Source: Mycobacterium saskatchewanense
GTDB lineage: Bacteria > Actinomycetota > Actinomycetes > Mycobacteriales > Mycobacteriaceae
Assembly: GCF_010729105.1 (NCBI RefSeq)
Contig: NZ_AP022573.1
Location: forward strand, 1,674,001 to 1,738,000
DNA length: 64,000 bases
Reading direction: 5' to 3'
The position numbers and the translations under genes were made by a program. Every line of letters begins with the position of its first letter. Within the stretch, counting starts at the first letter, position 1. This document shows, one piece after another, positions 45,238 to 56,349 of the stretch. Below the pieces are notes generated by a model. It saw nothing but the letters and a program-made list of their open reading frames with translations. It searched no databases and was not told where the DNA came from.

Positions 45238-48200
45238 TCAGTTCGGTTCCGGCACTTCGGCTTCCGGCCCCGGCGCCGCGTCGTCCGGGCCCGGCTCCGG
45301 CGCCGGCTCTGATACCGGCACCGAGGCCGCGTCCTCCGGCTCCGGCATCTGACCGGCCAGGTACTCGGCGAGCCCGCCGATGGTCGGATAGTCGAACACC
45401 GCGGTGGCGTTGAGCGTGAACGCGCCACCGAACTGGCTGTGCAGCCGGTTGCGGAGTTCGACCGCCATCAGCGAATCCGTGCCCAGGTCCAGGAACCGAC
45501 TGGTTGCCGCCGGCGGTTGCGCAAGCCGGAGGAAATGCTGCACTTCCCGCTGCAGGAATTCGGTGATGAAGCCTGCGCGCTGCGCCACCGGGATCTCCTG
45601 GAGTTGCCGGAGCATCTCGCTGTCACCGGTGGTCTCCCCCACCGCGCTCGGCAACACGAGGTCGAGAATCGGTGGGCGGGAGGTGCCCAGCACCTTCGCG
45701 GCACGCTGCCAGTTTGCCTTGATGACGGTGGCCTGCGCGGTGCCGTTGGCGATCACCTCGGCAAGCGCACCGAGGGCGGCCGAGGGCTCCAGCGGAACCA
45801 GCCCCTGCGCACCGATATTCGCGCGCGCGGCCTCCGACGACGCCATGCCGCCCTTGGCCCAAGGACCGAAGTTGACGCCGGTCGCCGGCAGGCCCCTCGC
45901 CTTGCGCGCCGCGACCAGCCCATCGAGCAGCGCATTGGCCGTCGAATAGTTGGCCTGCCCGGGTGAACCGAACAGGCTGGACACCGACGAGGACACGACG
46001 AAGAAGTCCAGTGCGTCGTCCTTGGTCAACCGGTCCAGGTGGCAGGCGCCGAACGCCTTGGGCGCCAGCGTCGCCCGGAAACGCTCCACGTTCTGCTGGG
46101 ACAGGAGCGCGTCGTCGAGCACGCCCGCCAGATGGGCCACCCCGGCCAGCGGCGGCAACTCCACGCGGATCCGCGTCAGCAGCTTCTCGACCTGGGCCTC
46201 GTCGCCCACGTCGGCGGCGAACGTGTGGATGCGGCACCGGTAGCGCTCGGTGATGTCGTCTATCGCCCGTTGCGCGTCGGCGTCCGGCGTGCGCCGGCTG
46301 GTCAACACGATGTCGCCGGCGCCGAGTTGGGCCAGGTAGGCCGCCGTGTGCAGGCCGATCGCGCCCAGTCCACCGGTGATCAGGTAGCTGCGATCGCCGC
46401 GCGGCTGCAGCGGGCTCGGCATCTGCAGCACGATCTTGCCGATATGCCGGGCCTGCTGCATCCTCCGAAACGCCGTCTTGGCCTCCGTGAGCGGATAGAT
46501 CTCGGCGGGCAACGGCGTCCACTCGCCACGGGCCAGCCCATCCGAAACCTCGCTCAGCAGGGTGCGGATGCGTTCGGGCTCCTGGAAGGTGACCGTGTCC
46601 AGCGCGACGATTTCGTAGGCGATGTCGGGACGGGCCGCCGCCATCTGTTCCGGAGTCCAAATGTCTCGCTTGGCGATCTCGGCGAAGCGGCCGTTCTGGG
46701 CGGTGGCCCGCACGGTCGCTTCGATGAAGCCCTCGTTGGTCAGGCTGTTGAGTACCACGTCGACCCCGGCACCGTCGGTGTCGGCGAGGATCTGGTCGGC
46801 GAAATCCGTACTGCGCGAGTCGTAGACGTATTCCACACCCAGCTTGCGCAACGTCGCGCGCTTGTAGGCGCTGGCGGTGGCGAAGACGACCGCACCGTGC
46901 TGCTGGGCCATCTGGATGGCGGCCAGCCCCACGCCGCCGCTGGCGGCGTGGATGAGCACCCGGTCCCCCGGCTTCAGCTGCGCCCAGTCGAACGCGAGCC
47001 GGGCCGTCAGCGCGGCCGCCGGGATGGTCGCCGCGTCCACCGCGCTCACCCGGGCGGGAATCGGCGCCAGCAGTTGCGCCGGCACATTGAACCGGCTGGC
47101 GAATGCGCCCTGCATGAAACCGTAGACGCGCTGGCCGACCTCGAGCCCGGTGACCCCGTCACCCAGCTGGGTGACGGTGCCGGCGAAGTCGCCGCCGATC
47201 GGGCCGGGGTCGCCCGGGTAGAGGCCGAGCACGTTGAGGACGTCGCGGAAGTTCAGCCCGGCGGCCTCGACCCGGACCTCCACGTAGCCGTCGTCCGGCG
47301 GCGGCACGTCGGCCTCGGTCAGGCGGAGGTTGTCGATCGCGCCGCGTTCCGTGGGCGCCAGCACGTAGTCGGTCGCCCGCGGCACCGCGAGATGGCCGCT
47401 GCGCGACCACTGCAGCAATCGGGAGGCGAAGAACTTCCCCTGCCGCAGTGCGAGTTCGGGCTCGCCGATCGGCGCGCCGAGCAGTCCGGCCAGCGAGCGC
47501 ACGGCCTGCTCCGACCCGTCGTGGTCGACCAGCCTGCAACGCAGGGCCGGCTCCTCGTTGACGATGGTGCGCCCGAGTCCCCACAGCGCGGCCTGCACCG
47601 GGTCGACGGGCTCGCCGGATTCCGTGGCGACCGCCCGTTCGGTGATGATCCACAGCCCGTTGGGCAGTTTCATCGAGTCGTCGGCCTGCAGCGCGTGCAC
47701 GGCGCTCAGCAACTGGGCGATTTCGGCCTCCAGCCGCGCCGCGCCCTCGGCGCCGGATTCGTCCGCGCCCGGTGCGCCGGCGCGCCAGACGATCCCGGCG
47801 AACGGCATGCCGCGTTCCTTGGCCTGCGCCAAGAGCTTCCCCACCGGCTCCGGATCCGTGGTCCGGTCGAACGAGATCGAGCCCGGCAGCTGGGCCGCCA
47901 GTTCGTCGAATCCGGCAACCAGCCAGGTGCCCGCTGCGTTTCCGGGTGGGTCGGCCGGGAGCGGCACCTCGTGCCAGCCCAGCGTGTACAGCAGCCGGGT
48001 GGTGTCGCCGCCGAGCCCGCGCAGCAAGGCCTCGCGGGGCGCGCGTTTGACGGTGAACTCGCGAATCCCGCCCAGGCGGCGGCCGTCTCGATCGACGAAG
48101 TCGAGGTCGAAGACCTGGGTCTCGCTGTCGAGGCCGCTGGTGTGCCACCTCGCGCGGCAGTAGAATCGCCGGGGCATCTTCTCCCGCAGCTCCACCTGGC

Positions 48201-51200
48201 CGTACCGCAACGGCAGGAACAGGTCGTTCACGCCCTGTTCGGCCGCGAGCAGCGCCGGGAACGCGGGAAAGGCGACGCCGGTGCACAGGTCGAGCAGCAC
48301 GGGGTGGATCGGCTCGGCGCCGAGGTGTTCGGCGAGCTCCTCCCCGACGCTGACGTCTCCGATCGCCTCACCCTCGCCGACCCACAGCGACTTGAGCGAA
48401 TTCGACCAGGCCGGCCCCCAGGCCAGCTCCATGTCCGCGAAGGTCTCGAACAGCTGCTGCGGACGGGTGCGTTCCATCCCCTCGATCGCCACGTCGACGG
48501 GGTCGTCCGACGAATCGGGTGCCGGCTCGTCCTCGACGCCGGTGACGACCTTGCCGTCGGCGTTCAGCGACCAGTCGGAGTCGCGGACGCCGTAGGGACG
48601 GCTGTGCACCTGGAAGCTCCAGCTCGCCGCGTCCTGCGGACCGTCGTCCAGCGGATGCAGAGTCAGCTGCACCTCGCGAGAAGCCTTCTCGGGCAGGATT
48701 ATCGGCTCATAGAAGAAGACGTCTCGCACCCGGGCGGGCGTCCCGACGGCGGCCAGCGCCATCGCCGCGTACGTCGCCCCCGGGACGACGACGGTGCCGT
48801 AGATGACGTGGTCGGACAGCCAGGGCTGCGACTTGACCGACAGCCGACTGGTGTAGACGGAGTCGCCGGATGCGAGATCCTTTGCACTGCCGACGATTCC
48901 GGACGCCCCCGCGCCCGGTCCGTCGATGCCGGCGATGCCGCTGGTCCCGGAGGTCTTCGGCCAGAAGCGCCGGCGCTGGAACGGATAGGTGGGCAGTTCG
49001 AGCTTGCGGCGCGGGTACCGTTGCAGTGCAGCGAAATTCGGGCGGTGGCCGCTGACGTAGGCGCCGGCGACCGCCTCGGCGATCTGGCGGCGGTCGCCGA
49101 TGCCCTTGCGCAGGGAGACGATCGCGCGCGGCGAGGCCAGATGGTCGGGCCACACCTGCACCGCGGCACCGGTCAGCACCGGTTGAGGACCGATCTCCAT
49201 CAGCACCGAGCAGCCCAGCGCCGCCACGGTGCGCACGCTCTCGGCGAACTGCACCGGCTGGCGGGAATGCCGCCGCCAATACTGGGCGTCCAGCGGGGTT
49301 TCCGCGGTGAGCACCGCGCCGGTGCGGTTGCACACCAGCGGCAACGTCGGCACCCCGTACTCCAACCGCCCCGCGTACGACTCGAATTCGTCGAGCACCG
49401 GCTCCAACAGCTCCGAATGGAAGGCGTGGCTGGTCTCCAGCCAGCTGCAGCGGATTCCGTCGTTGCCGCACCCTGCGACGATCTGCTCGAGATCCTCGCC
49501 GGGACCCGACAGCACCGTGTTGGGGCCGTTGTAGGCGGCAACCGATACGCGGGGGGACTCGCCCGCGATCTCCTCGACGTACTTCGCGTCGGCGAACACC
49601 GCCACCATCCGGCCGCCGTCGGGCAGGCTGCCGAACAGCCGGCCGCGCTCGGCGATCAGCCGGGCACCGTCCTCAAGGCTGAAGACCCCGGCCACGCACG
49701 CCGCCGCGTACTGGCCCACGCTGTGCCCCAGCACCACGTCGGGCTGCACGCCCCACGACTGCCACAGCCTGGCCAGGCCCATCTCGACGGCGAACAGTGC
49801 GGGCTGCGCAAACGACGTGTGCCGCAGCGTTTCTCCGGCCTGACCACCGGTGTCGCGGTCGGTGGCGAACAGCACGTCCAGCAGCGGTCGCGACAGGATG
49901 CCGCTGACCGCGTCGGCGCAGCGCGTCACCGTGTCGGCGAAAACCGGCTCGGCGCCGAACAACTCGCGCGCCATGCCCGGATATTGGCTGCCCTGCCCGG
50001 TGAACAGCCACGCCGTCGTGGGCCGGTCGGTGCACTCGCCGCGCGCCAGCCCCGGGCGTACGCGGTTCTCGGCCAGCTCGGCCAGCGCGTCGCGGGCGCT
50101 CGCCACCGAATCCACGACCAGCGCGGCTCGGTGCTCGAAATGCGAACGTCCGGCCCCGGCCGTGAAGCAGACATCGGCGATGTCGACTTTGGGGTTGGCG
50201 TTCAACCATTCCCCGTATCGCTGCGCCAGAGCGACGAGCGCCTGCGGCGACCGCGCCGAGAGCGGCAGCACCTCGACGGGCTCTTCCTCGTTGGCCAGCT
50301 CCGACGTCGCGAGGACGTCGTCGGACAGATCGCCCGTGGAGTATTCGTCGGGGGTCGCCGGCTGCACCGGCGCCTCCTCGATCAGCACGTGCGCGTTCGT
50401 GCCGGTGAAACCGAACGAACTGATGCCGGCGCGCCGCGGCTTGCCATTGGGCTCCCAGGGAGTCGCCTTGTCCACGACGCGCACCGGCAACGAGTCCCAC
50501 GGGATGTGCGGCGAGGGCTTCTCGAAGTGCAGGCTCTGCGGCAGCATCTCGTGCTGCAGCGACAGCACGACCTTGATCAGACCGGCGACCCCCGAAGCCG
50601 ACTCGAGGTGGCCGATGTTGGTCTTCACCGATCCCATCAGCAGCGGCCGGTCCGCGTCGCGCGCGACACCGTAGACCGCGCCGGCGGCCTGCACCTCGAT
50701 CGGGTCGCCGAGCGGCGTGCCGGTGCCGTGCGCCTCCAGGTAATCGACGTCCCCGCCGACCAGGCCGGCGCGGGCCAGCGCCGTGTTGATGAGCCGTTGC
50801 TGCGCACCACCATTGGGCACGGTCAGGCCACTCGACGCGCCGTCCTGGTTGACCGCGGTGCTGGGAATGACCGCGCACACCCGGTCGCCGTCGCGCACCG
50901 CATCGCTGAGCCGTTTGAGGACCAGGACTCCGCAACCCTCACTGCGCACGTAGCCATCGGCGGAGGCATCGAAGGTCTTGCACCGACCGACCGGGGAAAG
51001 CATCCGCGCGCGCGAGGCGGCGATGATCGAGACCGGACTGAGCAGGACGTTCACCCCACCGGCCAAGGCCATATCGCAGTCACCGGAATGCAGCGCCTGG
51101 CACGCCTGATGGACGGCGACCAGCGACGAGCTGCACGCCGTGTCGACCGCAACCGCCGGCCCTTCCAGCCCGAGCGCGAAGGCGACCCGGCCCGAGATCG

Positions 51201-54200
51201 CGTTGAGCGCGTTGCCGGTGATGAAATGCGGCTCGATCTTCTCGACGGAATCGGCGGACAACAGGTGCGAGTACTCGTTGACCGCGACCCCGACGAAGAC
51301 TCCGCTTCGGCTGCCGCGCAAGGACGCCGGGGAATACCCGGCACGTTCCAGGCCCTCCCAGACCGTTTCCAGCATCAGCCGCTGCTGCGGATCGATCCAG
51401 ACGGCCTCGCGCGGGGAGATGCCGAAGAACTCTGGGTCGAATCCGTCGATCTCGTCGAGGAATCCGCCGAAGCGGCTGTAGATCTTGCCCGGCGTCTCCG
51501 GGTCGGGGTCGTAGAACTCGTCGATGTCGAATCGGTCCTCCGGGATCTCCCGGATCGCGTCGACGCCGCCGGCCAACATCTGCCAGAACGCCTCGGGGTT
51601 GGGCGCGCCGGGGAAACGGCACGACACCGCGACGATGGCTATCGGCTCGTCGGTGCGGGTCGTCACCGCCGCGGCCAGCCGCGCCCTCGAGTCCGTCGAC
51701 TGCTCGCTCAGGCCGAGCACGTCGGCGAGCAGGTAGTCGACCACGTCGGAGAGCCGGGGGTGGTCCATGGCCAGCGTCGCCGGCACCTCCTTGCCCACGG
51801 CCTGCTCGATGCGGCGCCGCAACTCGACGGCCATCAGCGAGTCCATGCCGAGGTCGAAGAACCCGGCGTCCTCGCGGATCTCGGCGGCGTCGACCCGCGT
51901 CACCTCCGCCACGGCGTCGCGCAGGTGGTCCGTCAGCAGCTTCTTCCGCTGCTGCACCGGGGCGTTGGTGAGCCGCTCGACCAGCCGGGTGCGTCCGGAC
52001 GGTCCCGGCGCGGGAGCCGAATCCGGCAGCTCGCGTTCGAACTCCGAAAGGAACGCGCGACGGCCGGCCTGCTGGTAGAGCGGGAGGAAGCGGGCCCAGT
52101 CGATGCGGGCCACCACCCCTTGCGCCGGCCCCTGCGCGGACGCGGCCGCCATCACGGCGGCCAGCCCGGCCAGCGCATCGGCGGGGGACAGCGTCCGCAC
52201 CCCGCGCTCGTTCAGCCGGGCGCGGGATTCCACGTCGGCCATGCCCGCCGACCACGGGCCGAAGTTGACGCTCACCGCAGGCACGCCCCGCTCGCGCAGC
52301 CGCCAGGCCAGGCCGTCGAGGAAGGCGTTGGCCGCGCCGTAGGCGGTCTGGCCGAACCCGCCCCACACCGAGGCGATCGAGGAGGTGGCCAGGAAGAAGT
52401 CCAGCTGCAGATCGGCCGCCGCCTCGCTCAAATGCCAAGCACCCCAGACCTTACCGGCGAACACCCGGTCCACCTCGGCGTCGTCGAGCGTGCGCAGCGG
52501 GGTGGTGCCGATCTCGCCCGCGGCATGGACGATGCCCGCGAGGGGGGGCAGTTCGGCCCGCACGGTGGCCAGCAGTCGTTCGACGTCCTGCCCGTCAGCG
52601 ACGTTGGCCGCGACGACACGGACCTCGCAGCCGCGCTGTTCGCGGATCATGTCGATGCGTTGTTGCGCCGCGTCATCGGGCGCGCGCCGGCCGGTCAGCA
52701 CCAGATGCCCCGCGCCGTGCGCGGCCAGGTAGTCGGCGATCTCGAGACCCACCGAGCCCAGCCCGCCGGTCACCAAATATGTTGCTTCGGACCGCAATTC
52801 CAGGGGAGCCGCGGCCGGCTGCCCGATCCGGCGAGCCAGCCTCGCGACGTAGACCGCCTGATCACGCACCGCGAGTTGGTCTTCCGCGATCGCCGGGTCG
52901 CGGGGTGCCGCCGCCAGCCGGTCGATCAGCCGCGACCATTCGTCGACTTCGTTCTCCGCGCCTCCCGAAAGGTCCGCCAGGCCGCCCCACATCTGCGGAT
53001 GCTCGAGCGACGCGGCACGACCGAAGCCCCAGAGGCAACTCTGGTCCGGTGACACGGAGTCGGCGTCGGTGACGCGCTGCGCGCCGCGGGTCACCATCCA
53101 GATGGGCTTGCGCAGCTCGGCCGCGGCGGCCGCGCGGAAGACTCGCCGAGTGCCACTGAGGACCCGGTGTTGCATGCCGGGCAGCGACCCCATCGATTCG
53201 AGGGCCGCGACGTGCAGGATGCGCAGCGCCGGTTCGTCCGCCACCGCGGCGCGCAGCGTGGCCTCGAACCGCTCCTCGTCCGCCTCGGACGCCGGCAGGC
53301 CGACGATTTGATGCCGGTGCCCGCGCGCGGTGAGCGCGTCGGCCAGGGGCCGGACCACGTCGGCGTCGTCGCCGACCACGAGCCAGGCCGCGGTTTCGGC
53401 GTCCGGCGCCGGGGCCGCGGGAGTGGCCTTCTCCCAACGGATTTCGTAGCACGCGTCAGCGATCGACTGCGTCTTGCGCTGCAGGTTGTGCTGCGCGGCA
53501 AGGCGCGTCAGCACCTTGCGGGTCTGGCCATCGCCGTCCGCGCCGTCGAGCAGGGCCGCGAGTTCCTCGATCCGGCCGTCCTCGAGGAGGCGGACCGCAT
53601 CGGTCCGCGCGGATTCGTTCTGGTGCTGGGTCGGGCGTTGCCGGTTGTCCCGATACCAGTACTGCCGGTGTTGGAAGGGATAGGTGGGCAGGTCGAGCTT
53701 CTGGGCGGGCCCGGAGGCGGCCCCGAAGTCGGGCAGGTGGCCCAGGACGTACGCGTCGGCCAGGGCTTCGGTGATCTGGCGGTGGTCGGCGGTGTTGCGG
53801 CGCAGCGACGCGATCGCCCGCGGCGCGGTCGCGGGGTCGGGCCAAGCCCGCAGGGCGGCGGCGGTGAGCACCGGCTGCGGGCCGATCTCGAGCAACACCT
53901 TGCATCCGAGGTCGGCCAGGGTGCGCACGCTCTTGGCGAATTCCACCGGCTGGCGCGCGTGCCGGCGCCAGTAGGCGCCATCGAGCTGCACGCTCCTGCC
54001 GAGCGCGGCGCCGGTGCGGTTGCACACCAGAATCCGTTGGGGTGCGGCGTAATCGAACCGGTCCGCGTATGACTCGAAGTCGTCGAGGATGGGGTCCAGC
54101 AGCGCCGAGTGGAAGGCGTGGCTGGTGTCCAGCCCGTCGCAGCGGATCCCGTCGGCGACCAAGCCGGCCAGCGCCCGGTCCAGGTCCTGCTCGGGTCCCG

Positions 54201-56349
54201 ACAGCACGGTGTTGGCGCCGTTATAGGCGGCGACCGACAAGCTGGGGAACTCGTCGGTGAGACGTTCGACGCGCTCGGCGGCGGCGAATACCGCCACCAT
54301 CCGCCCGCCGGGCGGCAGGCTGCCGAAGAGGCGGCCGCGCTCGGCCATCAGCAGCGCGCCGTCCTCGAGGGTGAGGACGCCGGCGACGCAGGCCGCCGCG
54401 TACTGACCGACGCTGTGTCCCAGCACGACGTCCGGTTCGAAGCCCCACGACTGCCAGAGGCGGGCCAGACCCATCTCCACCGCGAACAGGGCGGGCTGGG
54501 CGTAGGAGGTCTGCCGCAGCAGCTCCCCGCTGTCCGGGCCATCCGCATCGAAAATTATGTCCAGCAGCGGCTTTTCGAGCACGTCTGCGACCACCGCCGC
54601 GCAGCGGCGCAGCGTATCGGCGAAGACCGGCTCGGTGTCGAACAACTCGCGCGCCATGCCCGCGTACTGGCTGCCCTGTCCGGTGAACAGCCACGCCGTC
54701 TTCGGCTTGTCGTCGGACACCCCGCGCACCAGGCCGGGCGCCGGGCGGTCGTCCGCCAGCGCACCGAGCAACTCGCTGGCCGATTCCTTCGAATTGACCA
54801 CCATCGCGGCCCGATGCTCGAAGTGCGCCCGCCCGACGCCGGCGGTGAAGCACAGGTCGGCCAGCGTGGCCTCCGGGTGCGCGCGCAACCAGCGGCGGTA
54901 CTGGTCGGCGACCTGAACCAACGCGTCCGGGGTGCGCGCCGACAGCGGAAGCACGCTGAACCCGCGGTCCGCGGGCCGGTCGAACGGAACGGGCGCCGGC
55001 GCTTGCCGGCCCGCCAGCTCGATGGGCGCTTCGGAGATGATGACGTGCGCGTTGGTCCCGGCGAACCCGAACGAGCTGACGCCCGCGATGCGCGGGCGAC
55101 CGTCGCGTTCCCAGGCGGTGGGCTCCTGGACGACCTGCACGGGAAGCTGGTCCCACGGGATGTGCGGTGACGGATTCCGGAAGTGCAGGTGCTGCGGCAG
55201 CAGCTCGTGCTCGAGCGACAGGATCACCTTGATCACGCCGGCGATCCCCGCGGCCGCTTCGAGGTGGCCGATGTTCGTCTTCACCGAGCCCATCAACAGC
55301 GGCCGGTCCGGCTCGCGCCCCGCACCGAGCGCCGCACCCGCGGCCTGCGCCTCGATCGGATCGCCCAGCGACGTCCCGGTGCCGTGCGCCTCCAGGTACC
55401 CGACGTCGCTGGGTGCGATGCCGGCGCGTTTCAGTGCTTCGGCGATAACCCGTTGCTGGGCAACGCCATTCGGCACCGTCAGCCCGCCCGATGCGCCGTC
55501 CTGGTTGATGGCGCTGCCGCGGATCACGGCCCGGATCCGGTCGCCGTCGCGGATCGCGTCCTCGAGCCGCTTCACGACGATGACGCCGCAACCCTCACCC
55601 CGCACGTAGCCGTCGGCGGCCGCGTCGAACGTCTTGCACCGGCCGTCGGGCGCGAGCATGTGCGCATGGGAGAACGTGATCATCGTCGCCGGCGTGAGCA
55701 GGACGTTGGCGCCGCCGGCGAGCGCGAGGTCGCATTCGCCCAAGCGCAGCGCCTGGCACGCCTGGTGGATCGCCACCAACGACGAGCTGCACGCCGTGTC
55801 GACGGCGACCGAGGGCCCCTGCAGCCCCAACCGGTAGCTGATCCGCCCCGCGGCGGCGGCGTTGGACGTCCCGATCGCCATATAGGCCTCGATCTCGGGA
55901 TACGTCAGCTCGTCGGAGGCCATCCCGAGGTAGTCGTGGGTGGCCAAACCGATGAAGACCCCGGTGTTGGTGTTCGCCAAAGACGTTGGCGCGGTACCCG
56001 AATGCTCCACCGCCCGCCACGCTGTCTCCAGCAGCAGCCGATGCTGCGGGTCCATCAGCCTGACCTCACGCGCCGACATGCCGAAGAACGGCGCGTCGAA
56101 CCCGGTCACGTCGTCGACAAAGCCCGCCCGACGGGTCACGACCTTGCCGGGCGCGTCGGGGTCCGGGTCGAAGAATTCGTCGACATCCCACCGGTCCTGG
56201 GGCACCTCGGAAACCGCGTCCCGGCCTTCGGCCAGCACCTGCCAGAACTCGTCCGCGTCCGCGGCACCAGGGAAACGCGCCGCGTAACCGACGATCGCAA
56301 AGCCCCCCGAACCCAACGCCCGTTCCATCGGGTTCTCGACGGATGTCAT
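45238..56349 (-). CDS. pks: Bimodular type I polyketide synthase, trehalose polyphleate (phleic acid) synthase
   Basis: The 3703-residue enzyme starts at ATG 56349 behind AGGAAGGA. Module 1: KS (active Cys C187), AT (S646 in GHSVG), KR (TGGLGSVG near 1193), ACP (S1504 in GMDSLMA). Module 2: KS (C1739), AT (S2210), DH (H2514 in HVIYGTVVVPG), ER (SGGVGLAAIQ near 3134), KR (TGGLGAIG near 3326), ACP (S3626). Both AT domains carry HAFH, the malonyl-CoA form, which fits unbranched phleic acids. Module 1 has no DH and there is no thioesterase. The acidic, Pro-rich tail of about 35 residues is probably disordered. Size, domains and neighbours match the TPP synthase. Confidence 0.9.
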   Translation of the reverse strand: MTSVENPMERALGSGGFAIVGYAARFPGAADADEFWQVLAEGRDAVSEVPQDRWDVDEFFDPDPDAPGKVVTRRAGFVDDVTGFDAPFFGMSAREVRLMDPQHRLLLETAWRAVEHSGTAPTSLANTNTGVFIGLATHDYLGMASDELTYPEIEAYMAIGTSNAAAAGRISYRLGLQGPSVAVDTACSSSLVAIHQACQALRLGECDLALAGGANVLLTPATMITFSHAHMLAPDGRCKTFDAAADGYVRGEGCGVIVVKRLEDAIRDGDRIRAVIRGSAINQDGASGGLTVPNGVAQQRVIAEALKRAGIAPSDVGYLEAHGTGTSLGDPIEAQAAGAALGAGREPDRPLLMGSVKTNIGHLEAAAGIAGVIKVILSLEHELLPQHLHFRNPSPHIPWDQLPVQVVQEPTAWERDGRPRIAGVSSFGFAGTNAHVIISEAPIELAGRQAPAPVPFDRPADRGFSVLPLSARTPDALVQVADQYRRWLRAHPEATLADLCFTAGVGRAHFEHRAAMVVNSKESASELLGALADDRPAPGLVRGVSDDKPKTAWLFTGQGSQYAGMARELFDTEPVFADTLRRCAAVVADVLEKPLLDIIFDADGPDSGELLRQTSYAQPALFAVEMGLARLWQSWGFEPDVVLGHSVGQYAAACVAGVLTLEDGALLMAERGRLFGSLPPGGRMVAVFAAAERVERLTDEFPSLSVAAYNGANTVLSGPEQDLDRALAGLVADGIRCDGLDTSHAFHSALLDPILDDFESYADRFDYAAPQRILVCNRTGAALGRSVQLDGAYWRRHARQPVEFAKSVRTLADLGCKVLLEIGPQPVLTAAALRAWPDPATAPRAIASLRRNTADHRQITEALADAYVLGHLPDFGAASGPAQKLDLPTYPFQHRQYWYRDNRQRPTQHQNESARTDAVRLLEDGRIEELAALLDGADGDGQTRKVLTRLAAQHNLQRKTQSIADACYEIRWEKATPAAPAPDAETAAWLVVGDDADVVRPLADALTARGHRHQIVGLPASEADEERFEATLRAAVADEPALRILHVAALESMGSLPGMQHRVLSGTRRVFRAAAAAELRKPIWMVTRGAQRVTDADSVSPDQSCLWGFGRAASLEHPQMWGGLADLSGGAENEVDEWSRLIDRLAAAPRDPAIAEDQLAVRDQAVYVARLARRIGQPAAAPLELRSEATYLVTGGLGSVGLEIADYLAAHGAGHLVLTGRRAPDDAAQQRIDMIREQRGCEVRVVAANVADGQDVERLLATVRAELPPLAGIVHAAGEIGTTPLRTLDDAEVDRVFAGKVWGAWHLSEAAADLQLDFFLATSSIASVWGGFGQTAYGAANAFLDGLAWRLRERGVPAVSVNFGPWSAGMADVESRARLNERGVRTLSPADALAGLAAVMAAASAQGPAQGVVARIDWARFLPLYQQAGRRAFLSEFERELPDSAPAPGPSGRTRLVERLTNAPVQQRKKLLTDHLRDAVAEVTRVDAAEIREDAGFFDLGMDSLMAVELRRRIEQAVGKEVPATLAMDHPRLSDVVDYLLADVLGLSEQSTDSRARLAAAVTTRTDEPIAIVAVSCRFPGAPNPEAFWQMLAGGVDAIREIPEDRFDIDEFYDPDPETPGKIYSRFGGFLDEIDGFDPEFFGISPREAVWIDPQQRLMLETVWEGLERAGYSPASLRGSRSGVFVGVAVNEYSHLLSADSVEKIEPHFITGNALNAISGRVAFALGLEGPAVAVDTACSSSLVAVHQACQALHSGDCDMALAGGVNVLLSPVSIIAASRARMLSPVGRCKTFDASADGYVRSEGCGVLVLKRLSDAVRDGDRVCAVIPSTAVNQDGASSGLTVPNGGAQQRLINTALARAGLVGGDVDYLEAHGTGTPLGDPIEVQAAGAVYGVARDADRPLLMGSVKTNIGHLESASGVAGLIKVVLSLQHEMLPQSLHFEKPSPHIPWDSLPVRVVDKATPWEPNGKPRRAGISSFGFTGTNAHVLIEEAPVQPATPDEYSTGDLSDDVLATSELANEEEPVEVLPLSARSPQALVALAQRYGEWLNANPKVDIADVCFTAGAGRSHFEHRAALVVDSVASARDALAELAENRVRPGLARGECTDRPTTAWLFTGQGSQYPGMARELFGAEPVFADTVTRCADAVSGILSRPLLDVLFATDRDTGGQAGETLRHTSFAQPALFAVEMGLARLWQSWGVQPDVVLGHSVGQYAAACVAGVFSLEDGARLIAERGRLFGSLPDGGRMVAVFADAKYVEEIAGESPRVSVAAYNGPNTVLSGPGEDLEQIVAGCGNDGIRCSWLETSHAFHSELLEPVLDEFESYAGRLEYGVPTLPLVCNRTGAVLTAETPLDAQYWRRHSRQPVQFAESVRTVAALGCSVLMEIGPQPVLTGAAVQVWPDHLASPRAIVSLRKGIGDRRQIAEAVAGAYVSGHRPNFAALQRYPRRKLELPTYPFQRRRFWPKTSGTSGIAGIDGPGAGASGIVGSAKDLASGDSVYTSRLSVKSQPWLSDHVIYGTVVVPGATYAAMALAAVGTPARVRDVFFYEPIILPEKASREVQLTLHPLDDGPQDAASWSFQVHSRPYGVRDSDWSLNADGKVVTGVEDEPAPDSSDDPVDVAIEGMERTRPQQLFETFADMELAWGPAWSNSLKSLWVGEGEAIGDVSVGEELAEHLGAEPIHPVLLDLCTGVAFPAFPALLAAEQGVNDLFLPLRYGQVELREKMPRRFYCRARWHTSGLDSETQVFDLDFVDRDGRRLGGIREFTVKRAPREALLRGLGGDTTRLLYTLGWHEVPLPADPPGNAAGTWLVAGFDELAAQLPGSISFDRTTDPEPVGKLLAQAKERGMPFAGIVWRAGAPGADESGAEGAARLEAEIAQLLSAVHALQADDSMKLPNGLWIITERAVATESGEPVDPVQAALWGLGRTIVNEEPALRCRLVDHDGSEQAVRSLAGLLGAPIGEPELALRQGKFFASRLLQWSRSGHLAVPRATDYVLAPTERGAIDNLRLTEADVPPPDDGYVEVRVEAAGLNFRDVLNVLGLYPGDPGPIGGDFAGTVTQLGDGVTGLEVGQRVYGFMQGAFASRFNVPAQLLAPIPARVSAVDAATIPAAALTARLAFDWAQLKPGDRVLIHAASGGVGLAAIQMAQQHGAVVFATASAYKRATLRKLGVEYVYDSRSTDFADQILADTDGAGVDVVLNSLTNEGFIEATVRATAQNGRFAEIAKRDIWTPEQMAAARPDIAYEIVALDTVTFQEPERIRTLLSEVSDGLARGEWTPLPAEIYPLTEAKTAFRRMQQARHIGKIVLQMPSPLQPRGDRSYLITGGLGAIGLHTAAYLAQLGAGDIVLTSRRTPDADAQRAIDDITERYRCRIHTFAADVGDEAQVEKLLTRIRVELPPLAGVAHLAGVLDDALLSQQNVERFRATLAPKAFGACHLDRLTKDDALDFFVVSSSVSSLFGSPGQANYSTANALLDGLVAARKARGLPATGVNFGPWAKGGMASSEAARANIGAQGLVPLEPSAALGALAEVIANGTAQATVIKANWQRAAKVLGTSRPPILDLVLPSAVGETTGDSEMLRQLQEIPVAQRAGFITEFLQREVQHFLRLAQPPAATSRFLDLGTDSLMAVELRNRLHSQFGGAFTLNATAVFDYPTIGGLAEYLAGQMPEPEDAASVPVSEPAPEPGPDDAAPGPEAEVPEPN

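Noticed and set aside
46039..53052. A 2,337-codon open frame on the plus strand opposite the polyketide synthase
   Set aside because: It lacks any domain motif and mirrors the synthase codons; long antisense frames are expected where third positions are almost always G or C.
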